A stretch of 64,000 bases of DNA from [Clostridium] viride DSM 6836 (GTDB lineage: Bacteria > Bacillota > Clostridia > Oscillospirales > Oscillospiraceae): the NCBI GenBank assembly GCA_000620945.1, contig JHZO01000005.1:179783-243782 (forward strand), given 5' to 3'. The notes below the pieces were generated by a model, which did not search any database, had not been told where the DNA came from, and saw nothing but the letters and a program-made list of their open reading frames with translations. The translations under genes and the position numbers were made by a program. Below, one piece after another: positions 9,691-18,626 of the stretch (positions are counted from its first letter, which is position 1; each line of letters opens with the position of its first letter).

Positions 9691-10425
9691 ATGATTAGCC
9701 CTCAGGAAGCAGAATCCCGAGTGTTTTCAAAAGCCTCCTTTGGCGGCGGCTACAATATGGCGCAGGTCGACGCCTTTTTAGACGAATTAATTTCCGACTA
9801 TGCAGCGCTGTATAAAGAAAATGCGGCGCTGAAAGGGAAAATGAAAGTTTTGGCGGAAAAGCTGGAAGAATACCGTGCCACGGAAGATGCCATGCGCAGA
9901 ACCTTACTGTCTGCCCAGAAGATGGCCGATACCATGGTGAAGGAAGCCGAGGCAACGAAGGTCGATGCCATTGCGAAAGCCGAGCTGGAATCCAAAACCC
10001 GAATTGAGGAAATTCGCCGTGAAGTGGCCAACGAGGAAATGCGTCTGAACGCAGCCAGGAACTCCACCACGGTGTATGTGGAAAAACTCAAGGAGCTGTA
10101 TACCCATGAGTTTGAATACATCAGCCGTTTGGCCGAGATGATAGCCGCTCCCGGTGCGGGCTCCTTAGCCAAGGATCCCGTCAAGGAAATTGAAGACAAG
10201 GTGTCGGCCCTCATTGGCGCCACCCAGACACCGTCTTCCGTGGATGCCGTGGAGAATCCCACGGTTCGCCTGGACGAGACCGCCATGGCTGCGATTGCTG
10301 CCACAACGGTTGCCGCAGCCCCTGCTGCAGCAGAAGAAACCAAGGAAACAAAACGTGCCCTGGAAGAATCGGATACCGTCGTATTCGATCGCTTGCAGTT
10401 CGGTCGCGATTATCAGTTCGAGTAA
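9691..10425 (+). CDS. divIVA: DivIVA-family polar/septal scaffold protein
   Basis: DivIVA binds curved membranes and organises poles and division sites. The N-terminal lipid-binding domain is recognisable: SPQEAESRVFSKASFGGGYN followed by VDAFLDELISDY (residues 3-36). A long predicted coiled coil runs from about 40 to 150. The C-terminus (about 170-244) is low-complexity and Ala-rich before an acidic end. It belongs to the yggS-sepF-divIVA division cluster; ileS follows after a 199-nt structured leader. Confidence 0.93.
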   Translation: MISPQEAESRVFSKASFGGGYNMAQVDAFLDELISDYAALYKENAALKGKMKVLAEKLEEYRATEDAMRRTLLSAQKMADTMVKEAEATKVDAIAKAELESKTRIEEIRREVANEEMRLNAARNSTTVYVEKLKELYTHEFEYISRLAEMIAAPGAGSLAKDPVKEIEDKVSALIGATQTPSSVDAVENPTVRLDETAMAAIAATTVAAAPAAAEETKETKRALEESDTVVFDRLQFGRDYQFE

Positions 10426-10624
10426 GAACTATCCCGGGAAAAAGGCCCGAGGAGTCCGCTTCCCAAGAGAGGGAGCGCCCGCTTTGAAGGCATTCATGAA
10501 CGGAACCTGCTCGGCATTGCCGGGGTCAGGTTCCGTTTCCCCGTTCTCTGCTTGCTTTTTTTGCAGAGAAGCATCACCCTGAATTTTCGGGCGGAATACC
10601 GCCTCTTAAAGGAGAGAAACGAGC
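10426..10624 (+). promoter_or_regulatory. Structured ileS leader with three hairpins, no recognisable T-box
   Basis: This 199-nt gap holds three successive inverted repeats: an 11-bp perfect stem AACGGAACCTG / CAGGTTCCGTT (10499-10537) with an inner CGGC/GCCG stem in its loop; TTCTCTGC / GCAGAGAA (10544-10570) with a T-rich loop; and GGCGG / CCGCC with an AATA loop (10590-10603), just before the AAAGGAGAG ribosome site. The first may terminate the divIVA transcript, though only a short T-run follows. The T-box core GGTGGNACC expected in many ileS leaders is not found. Confidence 0.5.
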
Positions 10625-13420
10625 ATGGCGCAAGATTTCAACGCCACCATTCATCTGCCCAAAACGGACTTTCCCATGCGGGCAGGACTTCCGCAGCGCG
10701 AACCTACTATGCTTCAGGAGTTTCAGGACAAGAAGCTCTATGAACGTCTAATGAAGAAGAATGCGGGTAAGCCCAAATTCATTCTGCACGATGGCCCTCC
10801 CTATGCCAACGGCGACATTCACATTGGACATTCCCTCAACAAGATTGTGAAGGATATCATTGTTCGCTATAAGAACATGACCGGTCACTATGCCCCCTAT
10901 GTGCCCGGCTGGGATACCCACGGCCTGCCCGTGGAATCCGCCATCATGAAGAATAAGAAGATTAAGTTCTCGGAGCTTTCCGCTCCCGAGTTTCGCGATA
11001 AATGCCGCGAGTACGCCATGTCCTTTGTGGATCGTCAGCGGACACAGTTTCAGCGTCTGGGAGTCATTGGCGATTGGCAGAATCCCTATATTACCCTGAC
11101 CAACGACTTTGAAGCCGCTCAGATTCGTGTCTTTGGCGCCATGGCGGCAAAGGGCTATATCTATAAGGGCCTCAAGCCCGTATACTGGTGCTATACGGAT
11201 GAAACGGCCCTGGCCGAAGCCGAAATTGAGTATCAGGACGATCCCTGTTCCACCCTGTATGTCAAGTTCCCTGTGAAGGATGATCTGGGTAAACTCTCCC
11301 AGTTCGGGGACCTTTCTAAGATGTCCTTTGTAATTTGGACCACCACCGCCTGGACCCTTCCTGGCAACCGCGCCATTTCCGTCAACCCGGACCTGGACTA
11401 TGTTCTTCTCAAGGCGGAAAACGGTGAGATTTATATCATCGCGGAAGGCCGCGTGTCGGAGGTTTGCAAGGCAGCAAAGCTCACCGGCACGGAGATCATT
11501 GCCAAGGAAAAGGGAAGCTTCTTTGAGCTGATGCTAGCTCAACATCCCTTTGCCAAGCGGGATTCCGTGGTCCTCTGCGGTGATCATGTCACCCTGGACG
11601 CCGGTACCGGCTGTGTCCACACGGCGCCCGGCTTTGGTGCCGATGACTTTGCCGTTTGCAAGAAATACGATGCCGAAGGCAAGACCCAGATTGGAACCCC
11701 CGTTCCCGTCAATGCCAAAGGCGTCATGACCGATGAGGACTTTTTCGGCACCCACATCTCCAAGGCCAACAGCGTGGTCATTCCGGTGCTGGAAGAGCGA
11801 GGAATGCTCCTGGCCCAGGAAGACATTGTGCATGCCTATCCGCACTGCTGGCGCTGCAAGCACCCCATCATCTTCCGTGCCACCGAGCAATGGTTCTGCT
11901 CCGTGGATAGCATCAAGGATGCCGCGGTCAAGGCCTGCGATGACATTCGCTGGAAGCCCGATTGGGGCAAGGATCGTATGGTGGCCATGATTGCCGAGCG
12001 TTCCGACTGGTGCATCTCTCGTCAACGCAAGTGGGGCGTGCCCATTCCCATCTTCTTCTGCGATGGCTGCGGAGAGCATATTGTTACCCCAGAAACCATT
12101 GACCATGTGGCAAACCTCTTTGCCGAGCATTCCTCGAACATTTGGTTTGAGAAGGATGCCAACGACTTGGTGCCCGAAGGTTTCGCGTGCCCTCACTGTG
12201 GTCACAAGACCTTCTCCAAAGAGACGGACATCATGGACGTGTGGTTTGACTCTGGTTCGACCCATGCGGCCGTCTGCGCGGCAAGACCCGAGCTTTCCTA
12301 TCCTGCCGACCTCTATCTGGAAGGTGGCGACCAGTATCGTGGCTGGTTCCAGTCCTCCATGCTGACCTCCATTGCCGCAAACGGCATCGCACCCTATCGC
12401 CAGATCGTGACCCACGGCTGGACGGTGGATGGCGAAGGCAAGGCCATGCATAAATCGGCAGGCAATGCGGTCGCTCCCGATGAGATCATTAAGGACTATG
12501 GTGCGGATGTGCTTCGTCTTTGGGTTTCCTCCGGTGACTTTACCCAAGATGTGCGTATTTCCAAGGAAATCATGAAGCAGCTCTCGCAAGCCTACCTCAA
12601 GATTCGAAATACCGCACGCTATATGCTGGGCAACTTGGATGGGTTTGATCCCAACCAGCTGATGCCCTATGAGAAGCTGCAAGACTTAGACCGCTTTGCC
12701 CTGCACAGCTTCAATGAACTGCTTAAGTCCGTCCATGAGGCCTATGAGGCCTATGAGTTCCACGCAGTCTACCGTCTGATCTATAACTACTGTGTGGTGG
12801 ATCTTTCGAACTTCTACTTTGACATCATTAAAGACCGCATCTACTGCGACGGAGAGGCCGGACGCGCAGCCGCTCAGACCACCCTCTACCATATCCTGGA
12901 TGGTCTATGCCGCGTGGTGGCACCGATTTTGGCCTTCACCTCAGAGGAGATCTGGGCTGCCATGCCTCACGACGCTTCCGCCGATGCCGACAGCGTGCTC
13001 TTTAACGACATTCCTGCCTTCCGTTCGGAGTGGCAGCTCTCGGAGAAGGAGCTCTCCCGTTGGGACGCCATCGTCTCCCTGCGTGACGCGGTGAATAAGG
13101 CGCTGGAGAACAGTCGTGCCAAGGGTGGCGTGAAAAAGAATCAAGATGCCGATCTTACGATCTATGTGAAAAAGGCAGAGGATCTTGCCCTCCTGCGTGA
13201 ACTGGATTTGGCAACGCTCTTCATCGTCTCCAAGGTTACCTTGGTGGAAGGCGAAGGAGAGGGCGAGAAGGCCGCCGAATGTGCCATTGAGGCAAGCATT
13301 GCTGTTCGCGAGTCGGAGGCCGTCAAGTGCCCGCGTTGCTGGAATCATCACGATACGGTGAATGACGAAGGGCTTTGTACCCGCTGTGCCTCTGTAGTGG
13401 CAGCACAAACCAAGCAGTAA
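10625..13420 (+). CDS. ileS: Isoleucine-tRNA ligase
   Basis: Class I synthetase charging tRNA-Ile. It shows the HIGH-type motif (HIGHSLNK, about residue 66), the editing (CP1) domain with WTTTAWTLPGN and GTGCVHTAPG, a KMSKS-type loop (AMHKSAGN, near 617) with GKAMHKS, and the C-terminal zinc site CPRCWNHH...CTRC. The length of 931 aa and the zinc finger are typical of the bacterial IleS1 type. ATG 10625 follows AAAGGAGAG. Confidence 0.98.
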   Translation: MAQDFNATIHLPKTDFPMRAGLPQREPTMLQEFQDKKLYERLMKKNAGKPKFILHDGPPYANGDIHIGHSLNKIVKDIIVRYKNMTGHYAPYVPGWDTHGLPVESAIMKNKKIKFSELSAPEFRDKCREYAMSFVDRQRTQFQRLGVIGDWQNPYITLTNDFEAAQIRVFGAMAAKGYIYKGLKPVYWCYTDETALAEAEIEYQDDPCSTLYVKFPVKDDLGKLSQFGDLSKMSFVIWTTTAWTLPGNRAISVNPDLDYVLLKAENGEIYIIAEGRVSEVCKAAKLTGTEIIAKEKGSFFELMLAQHPFAKRDSVVLCGDHVTLDAGTGCVHTAPGFGADDFAVCKKYDAEGKTQIGTPVPVNAKGVMTDEDFFGTHISKANSVVIPVLEERGMLLAQEDIVHAYPHCWRCKHPIIFRATEQWFCSVDSIKDAAVKACDDIRWKPDWGKDRMVAMIAERSDWCISRQRKWGVPIPIFFCDGCGEHIVTPETIDHVANLFAEHSSNIWFEKDANDLVPEGFACPHCGHKTFSKETDIMDVWFDSGSTHAAVCAARPELSYPADLYLEGGDQYRGWFQSSMLTSIAANGIAPYRQIVTHGWTVDGEGKAMHKSAGNAVAPDEIIKDYGADVLRLWVSSGDFTQDVRISKEIMKQLSQAYLKIRNTARYMLGNLDGFDPNQLMPYEKLQDLDRFALHSFNELLKSVHEAYEAYEFHAVYRLIYNYCVVDLSNFYFDIIKDRIYCDGEAGRAAAQTTLYHILDGLCRVVAPILAFTSEEIWAAMPHDASADADSVLFNDIPAFRSEWQLSEKELSRWDAIVSLRDAVNKALENSRAKGGVKKNQDADLTIYVKKAEDLALLRELDLATLFIVSKVTLVEGEGEGEKAAECAIEASIAVRESEAVKCPRCWNHHDTVNDEGLCTRCASVVAAQTKQ

Positions 13421-13427
13421 ATATGAC

Positions 13428-13456
13428 AAAGGGGCGGGCGGAAACGCCTGCCCTTT
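13428..13456 (+). terminator. Hairpin after ileS
   Basis: A GC-rich stem of about 12 bp (GGGCGGGCG against CGCCTGCCC with A/T closing pairs, GAAA loop) lies just after the ileS stop. No T-run follows, so it could be a weak terminator, a processing or stability element, or both. lspA begins about 50 nt downstream. Confidence 0.5.
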
Positions 13457-13503
13457 GAGCACGTAAGCTACCCCATTGGCTTTGAAAGGAGGCAAACGCA
13501 GGA

Positions 13504-14046
13504 ATGCAAAAGGTGAGCAAACAACTGATTTATCTCCTGCCCGCAATGGTTGTGATCTTGGCCGACCAATGGCTGAAGAAGTGGATTCTTGCCACGCTCC
13601 CCCTTTACACAACCCATCAGCTCTGGCCTGGTGTGGTGGAGCTATGCTATGTACAGAATACCGGTGCGGCCTTTTCCATGTTCTCGGAGCATACCTGGAT
13701 TCTCAGCCTGATTTCTGCTGCCGCGGCCTTGGCCATGCTGGTTCTTTTGCTGCGCAGAACCTTTCCCAATCGACTGGGGCAGATTGCTCTGTCCTGCGTA
13801 TTGGGCGGAGCTGTGGGTAACCTCATCGACCGCGTGTTTCTGGGCTATGTGGTGGATATGTTTTCCCTGCAGTTTATGGACTTTGCCATTTTTAACATTG
13901 CCGACATTGGCGTTACGGTAGGCGGTGTCCTGTTCTGCCTGTACCTTGTGTTGAGCTGGAAGCAAGAGGAGAAAGCTCCGGCGCGGGATGTGCAGCAGGA
14001 AATTAAGGAAGCCGTGTCTCGAGCAGAGGAGGGCGACGCACTGTGA
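13504..14046 (+). CDS. lspA: Lipoprotein signal peptidase (signal peptidase II)
   Basis: LspA cleaves diacylglyceryl-modified prolipoproteins at the lipobox cysteine. Four membrane helices are apparent. Catalytic aspartates lie in GNLIDR (about residue 110) and FNIADIGVTVG (about 137), and NTGAAFS is the conserved external motif. The length is 180 aa, including a charged Glu/Lys tail slightly longer than usual. ATG 13504 follows an AAGGAGG (about 13487). It overlaps the following pseudouridine synthase by 4 nt (GTGA). Confidence 0.96.
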   Translation: MQKVSKQLIYLLPAMVVILADQWLKKWILATLPLYTTHQLWPGVVELCYVQNTGAAFSMFSEHTWILSLISAAAALAMLVLLLRRTFPNRLGQIALSCVLGGAVGNLIDRVFLGYVVDMFSLQFMDFAIFNIADIGVTVGGVLFCLYLVLSWKQEEKAPARDVQQEIKEAVSRAEEGDAL

Positions 14047-14957
14047 CGCTATCGCTGATGGCAGACCGTGAAGGGGAACGGGTCGATGCCTTCTTGGGGC
14101 GCAGCGTCGAGGGATTAAGCCGCGCCTCCGCGCAGCGGCTTCTGGAGGAAGGTGCCGTTCTGATGGACGGCCAGACGCCTCGAAAGAATGAGAAGCTAAA
14201 GGAAGGCGCCCTCCTGACGCTGACCCTACCGGAACCGGAACCTGGCCGTGCCCTTCCGGAGAATATCCCTCTTGACGTGATCTATGAGGATGCCGATGTG
14301 ATTGTGGTAAACAAGCCCGTTGGTTTGGTGGTGCATCCGGCACCGGGGCATCCCAATGGAACGCTGGTCAACGCACTCCTCTTCCATTGCGGAGACTCCC
14401 TTTCCGGCGTTGGGGGAGAACTGCGTCCGGGTATCGTGCATCGCATCGACCGAGACACCTCGGGACTGATTATCGTGGCTAAGAACGACGCCGCGCACCT
14501 GGCCTTAAGTGCCCAGTTGCAGGATCACTCCCTTTACCGGGAGTATGAGACGGTGGTCATTGGAGGGATGCGTGACGACGAAGGAACCATCCATGCCCCC
14601 ATTGGGCGCCATACCCGGGACCGTAAGCGCATGGCCATTGATCGGCAACAGGGACGAGAGGCCGTGACCCACTGGACGGTTCTGGCCCGCTACGCTGGTT
14701 ATACACACTTGCGCTGCCGCTTGGAAACCGGCAGAACCCATCAGATCCGAGTTCATTTGGCCAGCATTGGACACCCCGTGTTGGGAGATCTGGTGTATGG
14801 GATGAAAAAGCCCTATCCCGGCCTGGTGGGTCAATGCCTGCACGCTCGGAGACTTTCCTTTATCCATCCTCGCACAGGAGAACGCATCACCGTGGAATGT
14901 CCGTTGCCGGACTATTTTACCACGGTGCTTCATAAACTGAACCTGCTGACGAAATAG
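14043..14957 (+). CDS. rluD: RluA/RluD-family 23S rRNA pseudouridine synthase
   Basis: This protein isomerises uridines to pseudouridine, most likely in 23S rRNA (RluD group). An N-terminal S4 RNA-binding domain (about residues 8-60) precedes the catalytic domain with VVNKPVGLVVHP, the catalytic HRIDRDTSGL loop (about 137-146) and LETGRTHQIRVHL. The start is GTG 14043 overlapping the lspA stop, so it is translationally coupled. The lspA-rluD pair is common in Firmicutes (ylyA/ylyB region). The exact target uridines are not shown by the sequence. Confidence 0.94.
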   Translation: MTLSLMADREGERVDAFLGRSVEGLSRASAQRLLEEGAVLMDGQTPRKNEKLKEGALLTLTLPEPEPGRALPENIPLDVIYEDADVIVVNKPVGLVVHPAPGHPNGTLVNALLFHCGDSLSGVGGELRPGIVHRIDRDTSGLIIVAKNDAAHLALSAQLQDHSLYREYETVVIGGMRDDEGTIHAPIGRHTRDRKRMAIDRQQGREAVTHWTVLARYAGYTHLRCRLETGRTHQIRVHLASIGHPVLGDLVYGMKKPYPGLVGQCLHARRLSFIHPRTGERITVECPLPDYFTTVLHKLNLLTK

Positions 14958-14987
14958 AGATGTTTTACCAGAGAAAGAGAGTGAACG

Positions 14988-15878
14988 ATGATGTACGAAC
15001 TGGTTTGGGTCGGAGAAAACACCTATTATATTGAAGCACCGGCTAAGGTGGGACTCTACGACCTGGGGAACGGAAAAGCTTGCCTTATTGACAGCGGAAA
15101 CGATAAGGACGCTGCCAAGAAGATTCTGCGTATTTTAGAAGAGAAAGATTTAAAGCTCGATCGCATCCTGTGCACCCACTCCCATGCCGACCACGTGGGT
15201 GGAAACCACTACTTACAGGAGAAAACCGGCTGCCGAATCTATGCAGCCGGTGCGGATCGCGTCATTGCGGAGAACCCCCTCCTAGAGCCGACCATGCTTT
15301 TTGGAGCTTGTCCACCCAAAGCACTGCGCAATAAGTTTTTGATGGCCCAGGAGAGCGTTGTGGAGCTGCTGACGGAGGAAGTGCTGCCCCCAGGCATCAC
15401 CATGCTGCGTCTGGATGGGCATGCCATGGCCATGACGGCCTTTCATACGGACGACGACATCTGGTTCGTGGCGGATGCCCTGACCGGAGAGGAAGTGCTA
15501 AGGAAGCACCCGGTGTCCTACCTCTATGATGTGGAGGCCTATCTTGACAGTTTGGACACTCTTTGCCAGATGCAGGGCCGCCTCTTCATTCCCTCTCATG
15601 CAGACCCAGTGGAGGACATTGCACCCTTGGCGGAGCTCAACCGCGAGAAGGCACTGGAACTGATGGAGCTCATCGTTACGCTTTGCCGGGTGGGTATGGA
15701 CTTTGACGGACTGCTCGGAAAAGTGTTTGATCACTATAAGATCAGCTTAGACTTCACCCAGTACGCCCTTTCCGGCAGCACCATTCGTTCGTACCTTGGC
15801 TATCTGCTGGATCAGGGGCGCTTGCGTGCCGATGTTTCGGACAATCGCTTGTTCTGGAAAAGCATCCCCAATGCTTGA
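14988..15878 (+). CDS. MBL-fold metallo-hydrolase (glyoxalase II-like)
   Basis: A 296-residue MBL-fold protein with the metal motif CTHSHADHVGGNH (about residues 60-72) and further candidate ligands in LDGHAM (about 141-146), FVADAL and IPSHADPV. Compared with classic glyoxalase II it has a different C-terminal helical domain (about 200-296). ATG 14988 follows AGAGAAAGAGAG-type purine sequence. The stop codon region contains the -35 box of the next gene's promoter. Substrate unknown. Confidence 0.85.
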   Translation: MMYELVWVGENTYYIEAPAKVGLYDLGNGKACLIDSGNDKDAAKKILRILEEKDLKLDRILCTHSHADHVGGNHYLQEKTGCRIYAAGADRVIAENPLLEPTMLFGACPPKALRNKFLMAQESVVELLTEEVLPPGITMLRLDGHAMAMTAFHTDDDIWFVADALTGEEVLRKHPVSYLYDVEAYLDSLDTLCQMQGRLFIPSHADPVEDIAPLAELNREKALELMELIVTLCRVGMDFDGLLGKVFDHYKISLDFTQYALSGSTIRSYLGYLLDQGRLRADVSDNRLFWKSIPNA

Positions 15879-15904
15879 CAAGCCGTCAAGCGGGAGGATA
15901 TAAT
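15875..15904 (+). promoter_or_regulatory. Consensus sigma-A promoter for the HAD phosphatase gene
   Basis: A perfect TTGACA (15875-15880), an 18-bp spacer and a perfect TATAAT (15899-15904). The -35 box overlaps the stop of the preceding gene. Transcription should start near 15911, which puts ATG 15913 almost at the 5' end and favours the downstream TTG start at 15934. Confidence 0.85.
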
Positions 15905-15933
15905 AGGAAAAAATGGAAGAAAGGGGCGATTCT

Positions 15934-16767
15934 TTGGGTAAATTTGATGGAGTTTTGCTTGCAACCGATTATGATGAAACACTATACGGGGCGGCTCAGG
16001 GAGTTACGCCGGAGAACCGCGCTGCTATTTCATACTTTATTACCGAGGGTGGCTTTTTTACGGTGTCTACGGGCCGATCCCTGCGGAACTTTGCCATCCA
16101 AATGGAGCGGGAGTCCATACCGGTAAACGCTCCCATTATCCTCTCCAATGGGGCAAATATTTATGATTTTTCCACGAAAACCATGCTCTGTGAGCGGTTG
16201 ATGCGGGATGAGGTACGAGAAAACATTGCGCAAGTCTGCGCATACTATCCTAGGCTTGGGTTTGAGGCCTATTGCCGGGAGGAAGTCTATGTGCACAATC
16301 CCAACACGATCACAGAGCGTCATTTAACCCGTGCCGGACTAGAAGGAATTCTGCTTCCCATTGCCGAGATGCCCATTCCTTGGACGAAGGCGATTTTACA
16401 GCACGAAGAGCATTCCTATCTCTTAGAGGTGCAAAATTGCATTCGCCTCCATTGGCCGGAGCACTATGAGGTCATTTTTTCCAATCCCTACCTCTTAGAA
16501 CTGACCGCAAAGGGCAGTCATAAGGGGACGGCGGTGCTTTGGTTGGCGAAGTACTTAGGCGTGCTACGCAAACATATTTACTGCATTGGAAACGGACAGA
16601 ACGACATTCCGATGTTGGATGTCTCTGCCGAGCCCTTCGCCCCGGCCAACTGTACCCCTGCCATCCGGGAGCGCGGAGCAACCATTTTAACCTCCTGTGA
16701 TGAGAGCTGTATCGCTCGCCTGATCGAAACCTTGGATCGCCGTTACTCTGGCCATGTAACGGTGTAA
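15934..16767 (+). CDS. Cof-type HAD phosphatase (HAD-IIB)
   Basis: Haloacid dehalogenase-type phosphatase, probably acting on phosphosugars or cofactors. Motif I is ATDYDETLYG (catalytic DxDxT), motif II VSTGRS, and motif IV GNGQNDIPML; the large alpha/beta cap lies between about residues 85 and 190 as in the Cof family. I chose TTG 15934 because AAGGGG at 15921-15926 is 7 nt upstream and the promoter would leave ATG 15913 with no leader. The alternative start adds 7 residues. It is monocistronic, closed by a terminator at 16798. Confidence 0.9.
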   Translation: MGKFDGVLLATDYDETLYGAAQGVTPENRAAISYFITEGGFFTVSTGRSLRNFAIQMERESIPVNAPIILSNGANIYDFSTKTMLCERLMRDEVRENIAQVCAYYPRLGFEAYCREEVYVHNPNTITERHLTRAGLEGILLPIAEMPIPWTKAILQHEEHSYLLEVQNCIRLHWPEHYEVIFSNPYLLELTAKGSHKGTAVLWLAKYLGVLRKHIYCIGNGQNDIPMLDVSAEPFAPANCTPAIRERGATILTSCDESCIARLIETLDRRYSGHVTV

Positions 16768-16797
16768 ACGGATCGGTAATCTCACCCATAAAAAGTT

Positions 16798-16824
16798 AGA
16801 CCCGCTATTGGCGGGTCTTTTTTG
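16798..16824 (+). terminator. Rho-independent terminator of the HAD gene
   Basis: AGACCCGC / GCGGGTCT stem with a TATTG loop followed by TTTTTTTG. Confidence 0.92.
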
Positions 16825-16836
16825 TTGGCATAAACA

Positions 16837-16871
16837 GAAAAGGCGGCATTACGAAACTTCGTAATGCCGCC
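16837..16871 (-). terminator. Terminator of the crt-hbd operon
   Basis: On the minus strand a 14-bp perfect stem (GGCGGCATTACGAA with its complement) and 2-nt loop is followed by TTTT. It lies 20 nt beyond the hbd stop and faces the plus-strand terminator next to it. Confidence 0.92.
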
Positions 16872-16891
16872 TTAGTGAATGAGGGGATGAC

Positions 16892-17743
16892 TTACTTGTT
16901 GTACTCGAAGAAGCCCTTGCCGGTCTTCTGACCCAGCATGCCTGCACGCACCATCTTACGCAGAAGGGGAGCGGGACGATACTTCTGGTCGCCGGTCTCG
17001 AACATAATGGTTTCCATGATGGCAAGGATGACATCCAGACCAATCAGGTCGCACAGAGCCAAAGGACCCATGGGATGGTTTGCACCCAGCTTCATGCCAA
17101 TGTCGATGTCTGCTGCGGAAGCGGTGCCGGATTCCAGAACGCCGATTGCCTCGTTGATCATGGGAACCAGGATGCGGTTCACGGCAAAGGCAGGAGCTTC
17201 TGCTACTTCGATGGCGGTCTTGCCGACTTCGACGGAGAGGTCATAGACGGCCTGGAAGGTTGCGTCAGAGGTTGCAATGCCACGGATGACCTCAACCAGC
17301 TTCATGATGGTGGCGGGGTTGAAGAAGTGCATGCCCAGGACACGGTCGGGACGCTTGGTTGCTGCACCGATGGCGGTGATGGAGGTGGAAGAAGTGTTGG
17401 AAGCCAGAATGGTTTCGGGCTTACAAACCTTGTCCAGATCAGCGAAGAGCTGCTTCTTAATGTCCAGCACTTCGATGGCAGCTTCGATGACCAGGTCACA
17501 GTCCGCTGCGTCCGAAAGCTCGGTGGAGAAAGAGATGTTGCCCATGAGAGCGTCCATGTCTTCCTGAGACTTCTTGCCCTTAGAGACCAGCTTGCTCTGG
17601 TCTGCCGTCAGACGCTGCTTTGCGTTCTCCAGAATGGTATCGTTCAGGTCGCGAACGATGACTTTCTTGCCGCTTGCTGCCATAACCTGTGCAATGCCAA
17701 GACCCATAGCACCGGCGCCTACGATCATAATCTTATTAATCAT
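16892..17743 (-). CDS. hbd: 3-hydroxybutyryl-CoA dehydrogenase
   Basis: Reduces acetoacetyl-CoA to 3-hydroxybutyryl-CoA in butyrate synthesis. The NAD(P)-binding GAGAMGLGIAQVMA is at residues 8-21. The catalytic HFFNPATIMKLVEVI block and the C-terminal NHPMGPLALCDLIGLD region are intact. The length of 283 aa is typical of clostridial Hbd. A ribosome site (AGGAGG on the minus strand) precedes it. It is downstream of crt on the same strand with a 42-nt gap, so the two form an operon. Thiolase, butyryl-CoA dehydrogenase and Etf genes are not in the window. Confidence 0.96.
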   Translation of the reverse strand: MINKIMIVGAGAMGLGIAQVMAASGKKVIVRDLNDTILENAKQRLTADQSKLVSKGKKSQEDMDALMGNISFSTELSDAADCDLVIEAAIEVLDIKKQLFADLDKVCKPETILASNTSSTSITAIGAATKRPDRVLGMHFFNPATIMKLVEVIRGIATSDATFQAVYDLSVEVGKTAIEVAEAPAFAVNRILVPMINEAIGVLESGTASAADIDIGMKLGANHPMGPLALCDLIGLDVILAIMETIMFETGDQKYRPAPLLRKMVRAGMLGQKTGKGFFEYNK

Positions 17744-17785
17744 GTTAACATCCTCCTAAATATATGAACAATACTATGGTTTCAA

Positions 17786-18562
17786 TCAGCGATTCTTAAA
17801 CCCTTCGAGCCTACGCTTTTCCACGAAGGCCCACATGGCATCCATCTGGTCTTCGGTGTCAAAGCAGATGGCGAAGGAAAGTGCTTCATACGTAGCAGCG
17901 GTATCCATATCACACTGAATGCCGCGACGGACTGCCTGCTTGGAGGAGCGGACAGCCAGCTGAGCCTGACGAGCGATGCCCTCAGCAATTTCGAGAGCTT
18001 CGTTCATGAGGGTATCATGAGGAACCACACGGTTGACCAGTCCAATTTCCTTTGCATACGCCGCGTCGATGATCTTCGCGGTGAGAATCAGTTCGAGAGC
18101 ATGTCCAGTGCCAACGATACGTGCCATACGCTGGGTGCCACCAAAGCCGGGGATGATACCCAAACCCACTTCGGGCTGACCAAACTTGGCTTTATCACTG
18201 GCGATGCGAATGTCACAGGACAGAGCCATCTCACAGCCGCCGCCCAGTGCGAAGCCGTTGATGGCAGCGATCGAAGGTTTTTCCATGTTTTCAATGCGCA
18301 GATAGACGGAGTTTCCTAGGTCAGCCAAGGCCTTTCCCTGGGCTACGTTCATGGTAGTCATTTCACTAATGTCAGCACCAGCCACAAAGGCTCTGCCTGC
18401 ACCAGTAATGATAAATACGTAGATATCTTCGTTGCGCTCCACCTCATCCAGTGCTTTAATCAGGTCCTGAAACACGGCGTTTGACAGTGCGTTGAGGGCC
18501 TCGGGACGGTTCATGGTCAGAATGCCAACGTGTCCCACTTGAGTGAGTTCAACATATGCCAT
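17786..18562 (-). CDS. crt: Crotonase / 3-hydroxybutyryl-CoA dehydratase
   Basis: Enoyl-CoA hydratase family enzyme interconverting 3-hydroxybutyryl-CoA and crotonyl-CoA. The oxyanion-hole segments AGAGRAFVAGADISEM (about 54-69) and NGFALGGGCEMALSCD (about 101-116), and the catalytic glutamates in GQPEVGLGIIPGFGGTQR, are present. Length 258 aa. AGGAGGAAG precedes ATG 18562 on the minus strand. First gene of the crt-hbd operon with its own promoter. Confidence 0.96.
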   Translation of the reverse strand: MAYVELTQVGHVGILTMNRPEALNALSNAVFQDLIKALDEVERNEDIYVFIITGAGRAFVAGADISEMTTMNVAQGKALADLGNSVYLRIENMEKPSIAAINGFALGGGCEMALSCDIRIASDKAKFGQPEVGLGIIPGFGGTQRMARIVGTGHALELILTAKIIDAAYAKEIGLVNRVVPHDTLMNEALEIAEGIARQAQLAVRSSKQAVRRGIQCDMDTAATYEALSFAICFDTEDQMDAMWAFVEKRRLEGFKNR

Positions 18563-18626
18563 GGGTCTTCCTCCTATTTTACCGTAGTTGAGCAGGGAGT
18601 CTCCTGCTCATGAATCTTCAACGTAT

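Noticed and set aside
11534-12682. Minus-strand open frame of 382 codons inside ileS
   Set aside because: Shadow of ileS; no family resemblance.
17075-17767. Plus-strand open frame opposite hbd
   Set aside because: Antisense shadow; hbd has all family motifs and a ribosome site.
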